Notes: a model not told the origin generated them from the sequence alone. A stretch of DNA of 64,000 nt from an uncultured Collinsella sp. (GCA_958450865.1 CAUDNY010000007.1:70673-134672); one strand, 5' to 3'; positions 41,785 through 52,327 are shown, counted from the stretch's first letter. Numbers and translations are program-made.

Positions 41785-42081
41785 ATGGGGAGCAAAAAGC
41801 GAGCCGCCTGGTCAAAAGCCAAAAGCGAGTTTTTGGGCGCTGCCACGGGCGGCGATATGAGCGACCTGTTTGCACGCGAAGACGAGCGCCGCGACGCATT
41901 AGACGCCGAGCGCGATGAAGCCTGGCGCTACAAGTCGTGCGAGCGCAAAAACCGTTACGACACGCGCGCCGAGGCCGAGGCAGTTATGGCCGACTGCGAA
42001 AACCGCGGACGGTGCGGCCTTGCCTGCTACAAATGCGAATACTGCGGCGGATGGCATCTGACGTCGCACCCTTGGAAATAG
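41785..42081 (+). CDS. Small zinc-ribbon protein
   Basis: 98 residues. A basic N terminus (MGSKKRAAWSKAKSE) is followed by an acidic helix and a C-terminal four-Cys/His cluster with CERKNRYDT, then YKCEYCGGWHLTS. This CxxCGGWHLT ending is shared by small bacterial and phage zinc-ribbon proteins of unknown role. ATG 41785 is chosen with GAGAGGGG ten bases upstream; TTG 41764 is a possible longer start. Nucleic-acid binding is inferred only from composition. Confidence 0.75.
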   Translation: MGSKKRAAWSKAKSEFLGAATGGDMSDLFAREDERRDALDAERDEAWRYKSCERKNRYDTRAEAEAVMADCENRGRCGLACYKCEYCGGWHLTSHPWK

Positions 42082-42129
42082 GCTCCGCATCGGCACGGCG
42101 CTGGCGAAGCGCCGGCCATCGCACGCAAG

Positions 42130-42834
42130 CTACGGGCGCGGCGGCACCAAAACATCGTAGCGAACGGCCTTGCCCGCGAGCTGATAGCTCGGCTTAATGC
42201 CGGCAAGCAGCGGCCCCTTCACCGGCCGCTTGATAACGACCTTGCGCGGCCGCACCGCAAGCGCAGCTTCGACCAGCGTCCCCTCATCGGCACACGGCTG
42301 TTCCAAATGGTGCAAGAGTTGGAACTTCTTTTTCACCGCCGCGCTCTTGGTGCGCTCGGGAAACATGGGGTCCAGATACACCACGGCGGGAGCGGCAAGC
42401 TCGCCCCGCCCGATCAGCTCAGCTACATGACGAAGGCCGGCAATGCTGTCCTCGCCCGCATGTAAACGCATGCGCGACACGGCAGCCGCAAGCGCCGGAT
42501 CATCTGCCGCGCGATCCAAGGCGTCCTTGAGGAGCGCCGCGATCACGCAATCCTGCTCATACAGATCGACGGTAAAGCCCGCGGCAGCCAGCAGCAGCGA
42601 ATCCTCGCCAAAACCTGCCGTGGCATCGATTGCCCACGGATGCTCAACGCCTTTCGTGCGCGCAGCCTTCACCAGCAGCTCTTGCTGCAGGCGGCCCTGC
42701 TTGAGCCGTGGAAGCATGCGGGCGAAATCGGCGCACAGCTCCATCGTGCCGTCGGTGAGCGTGAGACCCTCGGGTGTCCTGGTTAACTCGAGCCCTGCCG
42801 CCCGAGCAACAGAAAAGGGATCGACGACGCCCAT
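42130..42834 (-). CDS. rsmJ: RsmJ-like 16S rRNA (guanine-1516-N2) methyltransferase
   Basis: 234 residues of the class I SAM-dependent family DUF548. AIDATAGFGEDSLLLAAAGF is the SAM-binding motif, and YLDPMFPERTKSA is the characteristic RsmJ catalytic segment. ATG 42834 has AAGGAG five bases upstream. RsmJ is best known from Gammaproteobacteria, so the assignment of the exact target nucleotide in this lineage rests on family similarity. Confidence 0.87.
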   Translation of the reverse strand: MGVVDPFSVARAAGLELTRTPEGLTLTDGTMELCADFARMLPRLKQGRLQQELLVKAARTKGVEHPWAIDATAGFGEDSLLLAAAGFTVDLYEQDCVIAALLKDALDRAADDPALAAAVSRMRLHAGEDSIAGLRHVAELIGRGELAAPAVVYLDPMFPERTKSAAVKKKFQLLHHLEQPCADEGTLVEAALAVRPRKVVIKRPVKGPLLAGIKPSYQLAGKAVRYDVLVPPRP

Positions 42835-42897
42835 GGACACTCCTTAGCAAACAAAACGAATACGTGGGCGCCATTCATGTCGGCACCCAACCGTCCG

Positions 42898-43041
42898 TTA
42901 TTGTCCCACATGCGACATGGTCCACAGCACCCCAATGCAAAGCACAGCCATCAATACCGTGCACACGGCAGCGATCACAGAATCACTCATGCGCCTTCCC
43001 AGCGACCGCGGCTCATCCACTTGCTTGACTCCGTACATCAT
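42898..43041 (-). CDS. 47-residue single-pass membrane peptide
   Basis: This short frame begins at ATG 43041, six bases after GGAGGAG. The product starts MMYGVKQVDEPRSLGRRMSD, then one hydrophobic helix (VIAAVCTVLMAVLCIGVLW), ending TMSHVGQ. A strong ribosome site, a coherent Arg-rich N-in topology and placement in an otherwise empty gap support a real gene. I do not recognise the family. It may be a small membrane modulator; nothing about function can be read from neighbours. Confidence 0.6.
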   Translation of the reverse strand: MMYGVKQVDEPRSLGRRMSDSVIAAVCTVLMAVLCIGVLWTMSHVGQ

Positions 43042-43268
43042 GGCTCCTCCTTCGGTCCAGCTCTTACCATGGCCTCATCATCGCAGCGCCGCGCATGCGC
43101 TGCCATCGATTTGACTTACGTCCAGCTTTCCTTTTTGAAAGGTTGAACCGTGCAGGCAAGAGACGCTTTCAGGCGCATGCATCACCGCGTTGAACTACAA
43201 TGTGCTTCACCATATGTGCAGCACATAGGGTGCGCCAGGTTGGCGTACTCGTATCGAAAGGACCAGCC

Positions 43269-43670
43269 ATGAGCTTCACTCGCAAGACTCTCAAAATCCT
43301 TGCCCTGATTTATTTTGTTCTGGGCATCGCCAGTCTCGTCATTGGAATCGCCGGCATCGCGACCGGCAAGTTCGAGTCCACCTACGGATCGAACGCCATG
43401 CTCGCCGCGGCCGTGCTTGTCGCCAAGGGCGTCGTCGATCTTGCCGCAGGCGTTGCGGGCATCAAGGGTGCCAACAAGCCTTCGCAAGTGGATGGCGCGT
43501 TTAAGCTCGGTATTGTTGCCGCAATCGCCACGATTGCGCAGGCCGTGCTCACGCTTCCCGCGTTTGGCGGCGACGCCATCAACTTTGGCGCCTTTGTCAT
43601 CGTGGTGTACGACCTGTTCTTTGTTCAGCAGGCGCACGCCGTCAAGGCCGAGAACAAGGACCGCCTGTAG
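43269..43670 (+). CDS. Four-helix small membrane protein of unknown function
   Basis: 133 residues with four hydrophobic helices (ILALIYFVLGIASLVIGIAG; MLAAAVLVAKGVVDLAAGVAG; LGIVAAIATIAQAVLTL; INFGAFVIVVYDLFFVQQ) and a short charged C terminus. ATG 43269 has AAAGGA seven bases upstream. Similar proteins are common in Coriobacteriia but have no assigned role that I know. A terminator follows at once, so it is monocistronic. Confidence 0.8.
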   Translation: MSFTRKTLKILALIYFVLGIASLVIGIAGIATGKFESTYGSNAMLAAAVLVAKGVVDLAAGVAGIKGANKPSQVDGAFKLGIVAAIATIAQAVLTLPAFGGDAINFGAFVIVVYDLFFVQQAHAVKAENKDRL

Positions 43671-43710
43671 GCACCTGCCCCCGCAGCTCCCTGCAATCAA
43701 GCAACCAACA

Positions 43711-43745
43711 AGGGCCGATCGCGCAGCAACGCGGTCGGCCCTTTA
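43711..43745 (+). terminator. Terminator after the four-helix protein
   Basis: AGGGCCGATCGCG / CGCGGTCGGCCCT stem with one mismatch, followed by a short T-run (TT). Confidence 0.75.
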
Positions 43746-43748
43746 CGT

Positions 43749-43797
43749 TTGCCCAGATAAAACCTACCAAAATAAACCTGTCCCTTTTTGGCAGGTT
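43749..43797. repeat. CCCAGATAAAACC-family repeat, copy 4
   Basis: Reads CCCAGATAAAACCTACCAAA and then CCTGTCCCTTTTTGGCAGG. It ends one base before the stop codon of the minus-strand methyltransferase gene, again hugging a gene 3' end. Confidence 0.8.
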
Positions 43798-43798
43798 G

Positions 43799-44614
43799 TT
43801 AGCTGTGGCGGTACTCGGCGATGATGAAGTCGATGTCGGTTTGAAGGGTGTCCAGGTTTGCCAGGCGCTCTTTGTCGGCGGGGCGCGTACGGTAGTAGTA
43901 CGGCGTCATCTGGAACACCGCCTCGATGTCAGCCTGGGTCTGGAGCGTAATGTTCGCAGACACCCGCTGCGTTCCGACCAACTCGAGCTCGGTAGTCTTC
44001 GGCAGCTTTTCATCGTTGAGATATGGCGTGTCGTAGAGCACCTCTTTGAGGCCAAACAGATGCCGAGCACCCGGCACCACGGTATAGAGCGAGCCCTCTG
44101 GCGCCAGCACGCGGGCAAACTCGCGCTCGTTAAAGGGGGCAAAGAGCTCGGTCACCATATCGAAGGCGCCATCGACCACGGGGATAGCCTTCATGTTGGC
44201 CACGAAGTAGGTCGCATCCCCGCGCTTGGCGGCCAGGCGCACCATCTCCTTGCCCAAGTCGAACCCGTAGGCATCCGCGCCCGGCACCGCGCCCATGGCA
44301 CTGGTGTAGTAGCCCTCGCCACAGCAAATGTCGAGCAACGTCATGGGGCCGTTCGCAGACGCAGCGCGCCCAGTCGCCCGCTCGCGCACCAGCTCGACCA
44401 TCGCATCGCGCAACGGCGCATAATAACCGCGGTTCAGAAAGTCACGACGGCTGCGCGCCTGCGACTTGGGATCGCCCATGGAGTCGCCGCTCTTGGACGA
44501 GCGCAGCAGATAGAGATAGCCCTCGCGCGCACGGTCAAATCGGTGTCCGCCCGCGCATGCAGCACCGCGCTCGTCGTCCACCAACGGTTCATGGCAAACG
44601 GGACACAACAACAT
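43799..44614 (-). CDS. RlmA-like 23S rRNA (guanine-745/748-N1) methyltransferase
   Basis: 271 residues. The N-terminal zinc knuckle CPVCHEPL..CAGGHRFD is characteristic of RlmA/TlrB. The SAM-binding motif LLDICCGEGYYTS is near residue 93, and FAPFNEREFARVL is the family catalytic helix. ATG 44614 has AAGGAG five bases upstream. In Gram-positives this family includes RlmAII (G748), which affects macrolide/tylosin binding; which guanosine is modified here is not resolved. The exact symbol is left open. Confidence 0.9.
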   Translation of the reverse strand: MLLCPVCHEPLVDDERGAACAGGHRFDRAREGYLYLLRSSKSGDSMGDPKSQARSRRDFLNRGYYAPLRDAMVELVRERATGRAASANGPMTLLDICCGEGYYTSAMGAVPGADAYGFDLGKEMVRLAAKRGDATYFVANMKAIPVVDGAFDMVTELFAPFNEREFARVLAPEGSLYTVVPGARHLFGLKEVLYDTPYLNDEKLPKTTELELVGTQRVSANITLQTQADIEAVFQMTPYYYRTRPADKERLANLDTLQTDIDFIIAEYRHS

Positions 44615-44687
44615 GGCAACTCCTTAGTGCGAACAACACAACGCCCACCATTGTCGCACGCCTTCCCCACCTAGTCATAGAAGAGAC

Positions 44688-44736
44688 AAGGAGTGTCCCC
44701 AGCTGCCGGCAGAAAAGGAACGTCCCTAAGTGCCGG
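44688..44736. repeat. Tandem GGAxxGTCCC..TGCCGGC direct repeats
   Basis: AAGGAGTGTCCCCAGCTGCCGGC is followed by AAGGAACGTCCCTAAGTGCCGGC, two diverged 23-base direct copies. The GCTGCCGGCA / TGCCGGCTGG parts can also pair. It lies in the 191-base gap between the divergent methyltransferase and MATE genes. Confidence 0.6.
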
Positions 44737-44805
44737 CTGGCTGCATTAGGAGTATCATCGTCTGCGCAAATAAGCACGAAAGAGCATATTAGAGATTGAG
44801 AGCGT

Positions 44806-46188
44806 ATGGCAGACACCGCATCTAAGCACATTGACATGACCACCGGCTCGCTGTGGCGCAATATTCCCCTGTTCGCCTTCCCCGTGGCCGCCACGAGCAT
44901 CTTAGAGCAGCTGTCGAACCTCATCGCCACGGTCATCATCGGTAACTTCTCGGGCGACCAGGGAACCCTCGCCATGGCGGCGGTCGGCTCCAATGTTCCG
45001 CTTACCAGTCTTATGCTCAACCTGTTTATCGGCATGTCGCTTGGCTCCAACGTGGTCATCGCCAACGCTATCGGCCGCAACGATCAGAACATGGTCAACC
45101 GCGCCGTCCACACCTCGATTCTCATGGCGCTTGTGGGCTTTGTCGTCATCGCGCTGGGCGAGATCTTTGCCGAGCCCATGCTCGCCGCGCTCAACGTTCC
45201 CGCCGAAACCATGCCGCTCGCCTCGCTCTACCTGCGCGTCTTTTTGCTCAGCATGCCCTCGATCTTGCTCTACAACTTTGAGGCCGCGATCTTCCGCTCC
45301 GTCGGCATCACCCGCATGCCGCTGCAGGCGCTTGCCGTGTCCACCGTCCTCAACATTGGCCTGGACCTCATCTTTGTCCCCGTACTCCACTGGGGCGTCG
45401 CGGGCGTCGCCATCGCCACCGCCATCGCCTACACCGTCAGCGCCGCTACGCTCTTTATCCGTCTGCTCAAGACCGACTCCGTCGTCCGCGTCACCCCACG
45501 CGACTTAGGCTTAGACCCCGTCGCCCTCAGGCGCATCGTCAAGATCGGCCTGCCCGCCGGCATCCAGAGCGCCGTCTTTGCCGTCGCCAACATCATCATC
45601 CAGTCCGCCATCAACAGCTTGGGCACCGAGGTCATGGCGGCATCCAGCGCTGCCATGAGCCTGGAGTACGTGTGCTACAACCTACTCAACAGCTTTAGCC
45701 AGGCCTGCACCACCTTTGTGGGGCAAAACCACGGCGCTCGCCAGATCGACCGCTGCACCAAAACGCTCAAGGTCTGCCTGGTCGAAGGCGGCATCGTCGC
45801 GCTCACCACCATCGTCATCATCGTCGGTCTGGGGCGCGAGATCCTGGCGCTCTTTAACAGCGATCCCAACATCGTCTCGATCGGCTATATCCGCGTGTGT
45901 TCGATCTTCCCGGCGTACGCCTTTAGCATGTTCTACGAAAACATGTCCGGTTACCTACGCGGCTTTGGCATCTCGCTTATGCCCGCCCTCATCACCATGA
46001 TCTGCGTCTGCGGCATTCGCTTCTATTGGGTATTCTGCGTGTTCCCGCACTTCCGCACCTTTGCGAATATCATGATGGTCTACCCCATCAGCTTGGGCAC
46101 CACAGCGTTCTTTATGGTCGTGGCGGTACTACTCTGCCACCCGGCACGCACCTATCGCGCCGCCCAAGTCAAAGCGACAGCCCGCTAA
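44806..46188 (+). CDS. MATE-family multidrug/sodium antiporter
   Basis: 460 residues with twelve hydrophobic helices in two halves, as in NorM/DinF-like MATE exporters. The N-terminal half starts LWRNIPLFAFPVAATSILEQ, which resembles the family pattern of a helix-breaking proline, and the second half repeats it (LPAGIQSAVFAVANIII). ATG 44806 has GAGAG upstream. Na+ or H+ driven efflux of cationic compounds is expected. No regulator gene sits next to it; the neighbouring LysR at 46216 is convergent. Confidence 0.93.
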   Translation: MADTASKHIDMTTGSLWRNIPLFAFPVAATSILEQLSNLIATVIIGNFSGDQGTLAMAAVGSNVPLTSLMLNLFIGMSLGSNVVIANAIGRNDQNMVNRAVHTSILMALVGFVVIALGEIFAEPMLAALNVPAETMPLASLYLRVFLLSMPSILLYNFEAAIFRSVGITRMPLQALAVSTVLNIGLDLIFVPVLHWGVAGVAIATAIAYTVSAATLFIRLLKTDSVVRVTPRDLGLDPVALRRIVKIGLPAGIQSAVFAVANIIIQSAINSLGTEVMAASSAAMSLEYVCYNLLNSFSQACTTFVGQNHGARQIDRCTKTLKVCLVEGGIVALTTIVIIVGLGREILALFNSDPNIVSIGYIRVCSIFPAYAFSMFYENMSGYLRGFGISLMPALITMICVCGIRFYWVFCVFPHFRTFANIMMVYPISLGTTAFFMVVAVLLCHPARTYRAAQVKATAR

Positions 46189-46215
46189 ACACCGCGTTCA
46201 ACGTCACGCCAGTCA

Positions 46216-47082
46216 TTAATTGACAATATGCGAGCTCATATAGTCGATAAAGCGTCTCGTGGCGATAGGCATGGTGTCCCAGCTGCGCCAGGCTGCCACC
46301 ACGTCGCGCGAGGGGGCGTGCACGATGGGACGCACGCGAATATCGGCCCGCATGCCCTCAACGGTACGACGGTAGAGCATGCTCACGCCTAACCCCTCCT
46401 CCACCATCGCCATAATGGTGTAGTCGTCGGTGACCTCACTCGTCACGTGCGGCGACAGCCCATGCGCGGCAAACGCATCGAGCACCAGGCTCTGCTCGCC
46501 CTCGTCCAGCAGCACAAACGGCTCGGACGCTAGGTCGGCGAGCGTTACCTTTTCCTTTGCCGCCAGCGGATGCGCGGCCGGCAACAGCGCAACCAACTCG
46601 TCGTGATAGACCACGCGCTTCTCGAGCCCGGCGGTAAATCCGCGCGCCGTAAAGCAAAAGTCAACCACGCCGTCGTGCACCCACTGGGCGTTGCGCGTGT
46701 AATCGCCCTGCTTGAGGGTAAAGTGCACGCCCGGATGCAGAGCCCCAAAGTCGCGGATCACACGCGGCAGTACGGTACGACTCACGTTGGTAAACGTCGC
46801 GATACGAATATCAGTCGAGGAAAGCCCCATCAGCTCCTGGCGCTTGCCCTCAAGCTCGGCCTCGGCAGTTACGATTTGGCGCAGATACGGCAGGTACTGC
46901 TTGCCGTCGCGCGTAAGCGAGACACCTTGCTTACCGCGCTCGATAAGCGTGGTGCCCAGCTCGCGCTCGAGCGCCTTGACGGCCTGGCTCACCGCGCTTT
47001 GCGTATAGCCCAGCTCGTCGGCCGCGCCCTTCAGGCTGCCGCGATCGACCACCATACAAACAATCTGATACCGCGATGCCAT
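46216..47082 (-). CDS. LysR-family transcriptional regulator (paralog of 6507-7364)
   Basis: 288 residues with the N-terminal winged helix (LKGAADELGYTQSAVSQAVK) and an effector-binding domain. It is divergent from an EamA transporter gene, exactly as the LysR gene at 6507 is. TDDYTIMAMVEEGLGVSMLY closely matches DDYAIMAMVEDGLGVSILP of the other. ATG 47082 has GGAGG upstream. It likely controls the divergent transporter. Confidence 0.93.
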   Translation of the reverse strand: MASRYQIVCMVVDRGSLKGAADELGYTQSAVSQAVKALERELGTTLIERGKQGVSLTRDGKQYLPYLRQIVTAEAELEGKRQELMGLSSTDIRIATFTNVSRTVLPRVIRDFGALHPGVHFTLKQGDYTRNAQWVHDGVVDFCFTARGFTAGLEKRVVYHDELVALLPAAHPLAAKEKVTLADLASEPFVLLDEGEQSLVLDAFAAHGLSPHVTSEVTDDYTIMAMVEEGLGVSMLYRRTVEGMRADIRVRPIVHAPSRDVVAAWRSWDTMPIATRRFIDYMSSHIVN

Positions 47083-47240
47083 CGTGCCTCCACATCAATG
47101 CAGCCGTAAAACGTTTTGCCAGGGCTTTTTCTACTAGCATTAGTATTTCTTAATCATACTGAAGATACATTCGCTTTACTACATCCATATCTGGGAGCAG
47201 AATCCTTTTTGCGAAACCGTTCTGTAACAAAAGGAGTCCC

Positions 47241-48143
47241 ATGGATCGCAAAAAAGCAATCGCGCTCTCATTTTCCGTTCCCGTCGCATGGGGCTTTTCG
47301 TACCCCCTCATGAAGATCGGCATGGACAGCATGAACGCCACGAGCATCGTTGCGCTGCGCTGCATCATCGCCTTTGTGGCCTGCCTGCTGCTCTTCCACA
47401 AGCACGCGCTGCGCATCAACCGCGACCTCATGGTCCACGCCGCCATCATCGGCGCCATTATGGCAACCGAGCTCACCTGCATGTGCCTGGGCTCCAGCCT
47501 CACCTCCGCCTCCACCGCCGGCTTTTTGCAGAGCCTGACGGTCGTGATCGTGCCGTTTGCCAACGCCGCCCTGCTGCGTCGCGCCCCCGAGCGCAAGGTG
47601 CTCGTCGGCACCGCCATCGTCACCTGCGGTATGTTGCTGCTCTCGGGCGCCGACTTTACCAGCCTGAATCCCGGTGCGATCATTATGCTGCTCTCGGCCT
47701 TTGTCTATGCCGGCCACATCATTGTGGCGAAGCGCTTTGTCGAAGATGTCGACCCGCTGGCTCTGGGCGTTTGGCAGCTGGGCTTTGGCGGCCTGTTCTC
47801 GGGCATCGCCGCGTTCGTCTTTGGCGGTTTCACGCTTCCCGGCACGCCGGGCGAGGTCGTAGTCGTCGTTGCCCTCGCACTCATCTGCTCTGCCTATGGC
47901 TTTATCACCCAGACGCTCGTGCAGCCCCACGTGCCTGCCGAGACCACCGGCTTCGCCTTCTCGCTCGAGCCGGTCTGCTCTGCCGTCTTCTCGTTCTTCC
48001 TGGTCGACGAGGTCCTGAGCCCCATCGCCTTCTTTGGCGCCGCCCTCATCCTCACCGGTGTCCTGGTGGCAACCGTCGAGCTTCCGCGCCTCCGTGAACA
48101 TGGACAGGCCCGCATGGCAGGAGCGCCCGAGCGCGTCTCGTAG
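47241..48143 (+). CDS. EamA/DMT-family transporter (second copy type)
   Basis: 300 residues with ten hydrophobic segments in two EamA repeats; the C-terminal repeat ends FSLEPVCSAVFSFFLVDEVL, a typical signature. ATG 47241 has AAAAGGAG four bases upstream. The 158-bp divergent gap with the LysR gene is the probable regulatory region. It shares fold and context with the transporter at 7483 but limited sequence identity, so the pair is old. Confidence 0.93.
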   Translation: MDRKKAIALSFSVPVAWGFSYPLMKIGMDSMNATSIVALRCIIAFVACLLLFHKHALRINRDLMVHAAIIGAIMATELTCMCLGSSLTSASTAGFLQSLTVVIVPFANAALLRRAPERKVLVGTAIVTCGMLLLSGADFTSLNPGAIIMLLSAFVYAGHIIVAKRFVEDVDPLALGVWQLGFGGLFSGIAAFVFGGFTLPGTPGEVVVVVALALICSAYGFITQTLVQPHVPAETTGFAFSLEPVCSAVFSFFLVDEVLSPIAFFGAALILTGVLVATVELPRLREHGQARMAGAPERVS

Positions 48144-48231
48144 ACCCCACTCTTCATGCAGCCGCGGCATAAAGGCAACCGGTGCGCCTTTACAATAGAT
48201 GCCAACAGAGCATCTGCCATAAAGGAGCCCC

Positions 48232-48957
48232 ATGGACACCGCAACTCGCGACCGCAACATAACAACTTGGTTGGGCGATGCGCCGCAGCCGGTACGTGAC
48301 ACTACGAACCAGCTGCTCGAGCGCATCGCCCTTTTACGTGCCGAGCAGACTATCTACCCGGCACAAGACGACATCCTCAATGCCCTCGCCTACACGCCGG
48401 CAGACCAAGCCAAAGTTGTCATCTTGGGTCAAGACCCCTATCACGGACCCAACCAGGCCATGGGGCTTTCGTTCTCGGTCCCCGCGACGCAAACCAAACT
48501 GCCGCCGAGCCTGCGCAACATCTATAAGGAGCTCAATGCCGACCTGGGCTGCCCCATTCCCGCCACGGGAGACCTAACCCCATGGGCACAACAGGGCGTC
48601 CTGCTCCTTAACACCACGCTCACCGTGCGCGAGCATGCCGCCAACTCGCACGCCAAACTTGGTTGGAGCACGCTCACCGACTATGTTATCGAACGCTGCT
48701 GCCTGCTGCCCCAACCGGTCGTCTTTTTGGCATGGGGCCGCTTTGCCCAGCAGATGGTCGAAGGCAAGCTCGCCGCGACCGGCGCGGGCAAGGCAAGCGG
48801 CAAGTTCTGCCTGGCATCCACACACCCGTCGCCGCTTTCGGCCAACCGTGCCACGGCAGAACTCCCCGCTTTTATGGGGTCGCGCCCCTTCTCGGCAGCC
48901 AATCGGCTACTCGAACAGCACGGCTCGACCCCCGTCAACTGGACTTGCCTCGGCTAA
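48232..48957 (+). CDS. ung: Uracil-DNA glycosylase
   Basis: 241 residues of family 1 UDG, which excises uracil from DNA. The water-activating loop GQDPYHG (catalytic Asp) is near residue 66, and the minor-groove intercalation loop HPSPLSA carries the catalytic His. LLLNTTLTVRE is the uracil-recognition strand. ATG 48232 has AAAGGAG four bases upstream. It is a stand-alone base-excision repair gene ending in a strong terminator. Confidence 0.96.
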   Translation: MDTATRDRNITTWLGDAPQPVRDTTNQLLERIALLRAEQTIYPAQDDILNALAYTPADQAKVVILGQDPYHGPNQAMGLSFSVPATQTKLPPSLRNIYKELNADLGCPIPATGDLTPWAQQGVLLLNTTLTVREHAANSHAKLGWSTLTDYVIERCCLLPQPVVFLAWGRFAQQMVEGKLAATGAGKASGKFCLASTHPSPLSANRATAELPAFMGSRPFSAANRLLEQHGSTPVNWTCLG

Positions 48958-48970
48958 AAATCGATACATC

Positions 48971-49006
48971 AAAAACGCGCCCGACGGCTTCCCATCGGGC
49001 GCGTTT
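48971..49006. terminator. Terminator between ung and the convergent SDR gene
   Basis: AAACGCGCCCGA / TCGGGCGCGTTT perfect stem with short A- and T-tracts on either side, usable in both directions. Confidence 0.85.
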
Positions 49007-49007
49007 C

Positions 49008-49688
49008 CTATTCAGGCCAAATAAATTGTGTGCGGCCGGCCTCGCCGCCATCGATCAGCAGGCTCTGCCCGGTCATAAACCGGTTGGTCACGCCCACAAA
49101 GTAGATCCACTCGGCGATCTCTTGGGCGGTGGCCCAGCGCTTAAGCGGCGTAAGCTCCATAATCTGGTTCCACAGGTGTTCGTCTTCCATCACGCAACGG
49201 TTGAGCGGCGTGATAACGCCGCCCGGGTCCACACTGTTGGCGATGGCCTGCGGCGCCAGGCGGTTTGCAAGGTTCTTGGTGTAGGCGATAACGCCGCCCT
49301 TGCTGGCAGCATAGGCGGGAAACTCCGATCCCGTATGTCCGCTCGCCGACCCCACATTGACCACGGATTGGATAGCAGGCGCCGGCTTGGCGGCAAGCCC
49401 CTCTCCCACAAAGGAGTAGCGCTCGGTCACGTTGATGGTGCCACGCAGGTTGGCGGCAATGTCATCGGCCGAATCCTGTACACCGGCAACGTTCACGATT
49501 ACCTGAGGCTCAAGGTCGCCTGGAAACGAGTCCGGCTCGCGTACATCAACGATCAGATGGCGGTAGCGCTCGTGCTCGACCGCCGCCGGCAGCAGGTCAA
49601 AGCCCACGACCTCGTGGCCCTCGTCCAAAAAGCGCTGTACGCACGCGGCTCCGATACCGCCCGAAGCGCCCGTGATCAAAACCCGCAT
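49008..49688 (-). CDS. Short-chain dehydrogenase/reductase
   Basis: 226 residues of the classical SDR fold. The cofactor-binding TGASGGIG is at the N terminus, NVAG near residue 66, the catalytic Ser in NVGSASGH, and YAASKGG (YxxxK) near 126. The Asp at the end of the second strand (GFDLL) favours NAD(H). The substrate is unknown. It lies nine bases after the VUT transporter gene in the same direction, so the two may form an operon. Confidence 0.9.
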   Translation of the reverse strand: MRVLITGASGGIGAACVQRFLDEGHEVVGFDLLPAAVEHERYRHLIVDVREPDSFPGDLEPQVIVNVAGVQDSADDIAANLRGTINVTERYSFVGEGLAAKPAPAIQSVVNVGSASGHTGSEFPAYAASKGGVIAYTKNLANRLAPQAIANSVDPGGVITPLNRCVMEDEHLWNQIMELTPLKRWATAQEIAEWIYFVGVTNRFMTGQSLLIDGGEAGRTQFIWPE

Positions 49689-49697
49689 ACTTGCTCC

Positions 49698-50420
49698 TTA
49701 GGCGGTTGCGTGGCGCTCGAGGTACTCGGCGCCCACATTCTCACGCTCCCAGCCACGCACGACCTTGTAGCCCACGGGGCTCAGGAAGACCTCGCACAGC
49801 AGCTCGGCAACAGCGCCGGTCAGCGAGCACATAAGGACCTGCACCCAGGTCCAACCAAAGAACGTATGGCTCACCACAATGGCAAAGACCAGGTTGTCGA
49901 TAAACTGGCCAACACCCGTGGACACATAGGAACGGAAGGCGAAGCTCGCAAAGTTATTCTTTTTGAGCATACGGCCGAGCGACTGGTTGAGCGTGGAATT
50001 AACCACGGCAGAAACGAGCATTGCCAGCGAAGAGCCCAGCACCACGTACCAGGTGCCGCCAATGGTGGCGTTAAGGGCGCTGTTGACCTCGATCATGCCC
50101 GTGTCGTAGTAAGCGCCCCACATACCGGGCGTGAGCGAGCATGCCCAAAAGCACAGGCTCACGGCCAGATTAACCAGCAGCGCGAGGATAGAGATTTTGA
50201 TAGATGCCTTGGCGCCAAAGCGCTTGCAGATCATGTCCTGGCACAAAAACGAAACCCAGCTCACCACAAAACCGCAATCGAGTGCCAGATACGGCAGGCT
50301 GATGAGCTCTTTGTTGGCCAGCAGGTTCATCATGATGACGCTCACGAAAAACAGCGAAACCGTTGCCGCGGGAATGCTCCGCAACAGGACCTTGTAGTCC
50401 TCCATGACCTTCTTGATCAT
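49698..50420 (-). CDS. VUT-family (YhhQ-like) queuosine precursor transporter
   Basis: 240 residues with six hydrophobic helices. LLANKELISLPYLALDCGFV and DMICKRFGAKAS match the VUT/YhhQ family that imports preQ0/preQ1 or related queuosine precursors. The AYYDTGMIEVNSALN insert lies between helices 3 and 4. The frame start at ATG 50420 has AAAGGAG upstream. I looked for a preQ1 riboswitch in the 156-base leader and could not identify one. Queuine salvage is inferred. Confidence 0.88.
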   Translation of the reverse strand: MIKKVMEDYKVLLRSIPAATVSLFFVSVIMMNLLANKELISLPYLALDCGFVVSWVSFLCQDMICKRFGAKASIKISILALLVNLAVSLCFWACSLTPGMWGAYYDTGMIEVNSALNATIGGTWYVVLGSSLAMLVSAVVNSTLNQSLGRMLKKNNFASFAFRSYVSTGVGQFIDNLVFAIVVSHTFFGWTWVQVLMCSLTGAVAELLCEVFLSPVGYKVVRGWERENVGAEYLERHATA

Positions 50421-50576
50421 TATGTACTCCTTTGGTTTTAGGTTTAACGAGCAGGATATCGGACCCGAACTGCTCGGACGTCTCGGTCTTGAGACGACGG
50501 TGGGTATGATAGCCGCTCACACGGCATCAGGCAAGCAAGCGGCGCGGCAACCCCACAGGGCCACCGCGCCGACGCG

Positions 50577-52190
<1,614 letters not shown>

Positions 52191-52275
52191 GCGGATCCTT
52201 TCTTGCATTGAGTGCATTACGTCGATGTAACCGCCCTATTGTAGCCGCGAAATCCCGCTCTAGGGCGCCTATCAG

Positions 52276-52325
52276 GACAAATTCATCAGTTGGGGCCTGG
52301 GTAGCCGGCCCAATCCGAATTTGTC
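52276..52325. repeat. Long imperfect palindrome upstream of prfC
   Basis: GACAAATTC and GAATTTGTC arms (52276-52284, 52317-52325) enclose TTGGGGCC..GGCCCAA, forming a two-step hairpin. It lies in the divergent gap between prfC and the GntR-type regulator gene. Its relation to the GGGAC repeat families is unclear. Confidence 0.65.
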
Positions 52326-52327
52326 TC

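Noticed and set aside
48663..50441. A 592-codon plus-strand open frame
   Set aside because: Covers the 3' part of ung in another frame and the antisense of the SDR and VUT genes; composition is unlike a protein.
50421..50520. Possible preQ1 riboswitch upstream of the VUT transporter
   Set aside because: A GAGCAG/CTGCTC hairpin is present, but the preQ1-I tail and the preQ1-II/III consensus could not be found.
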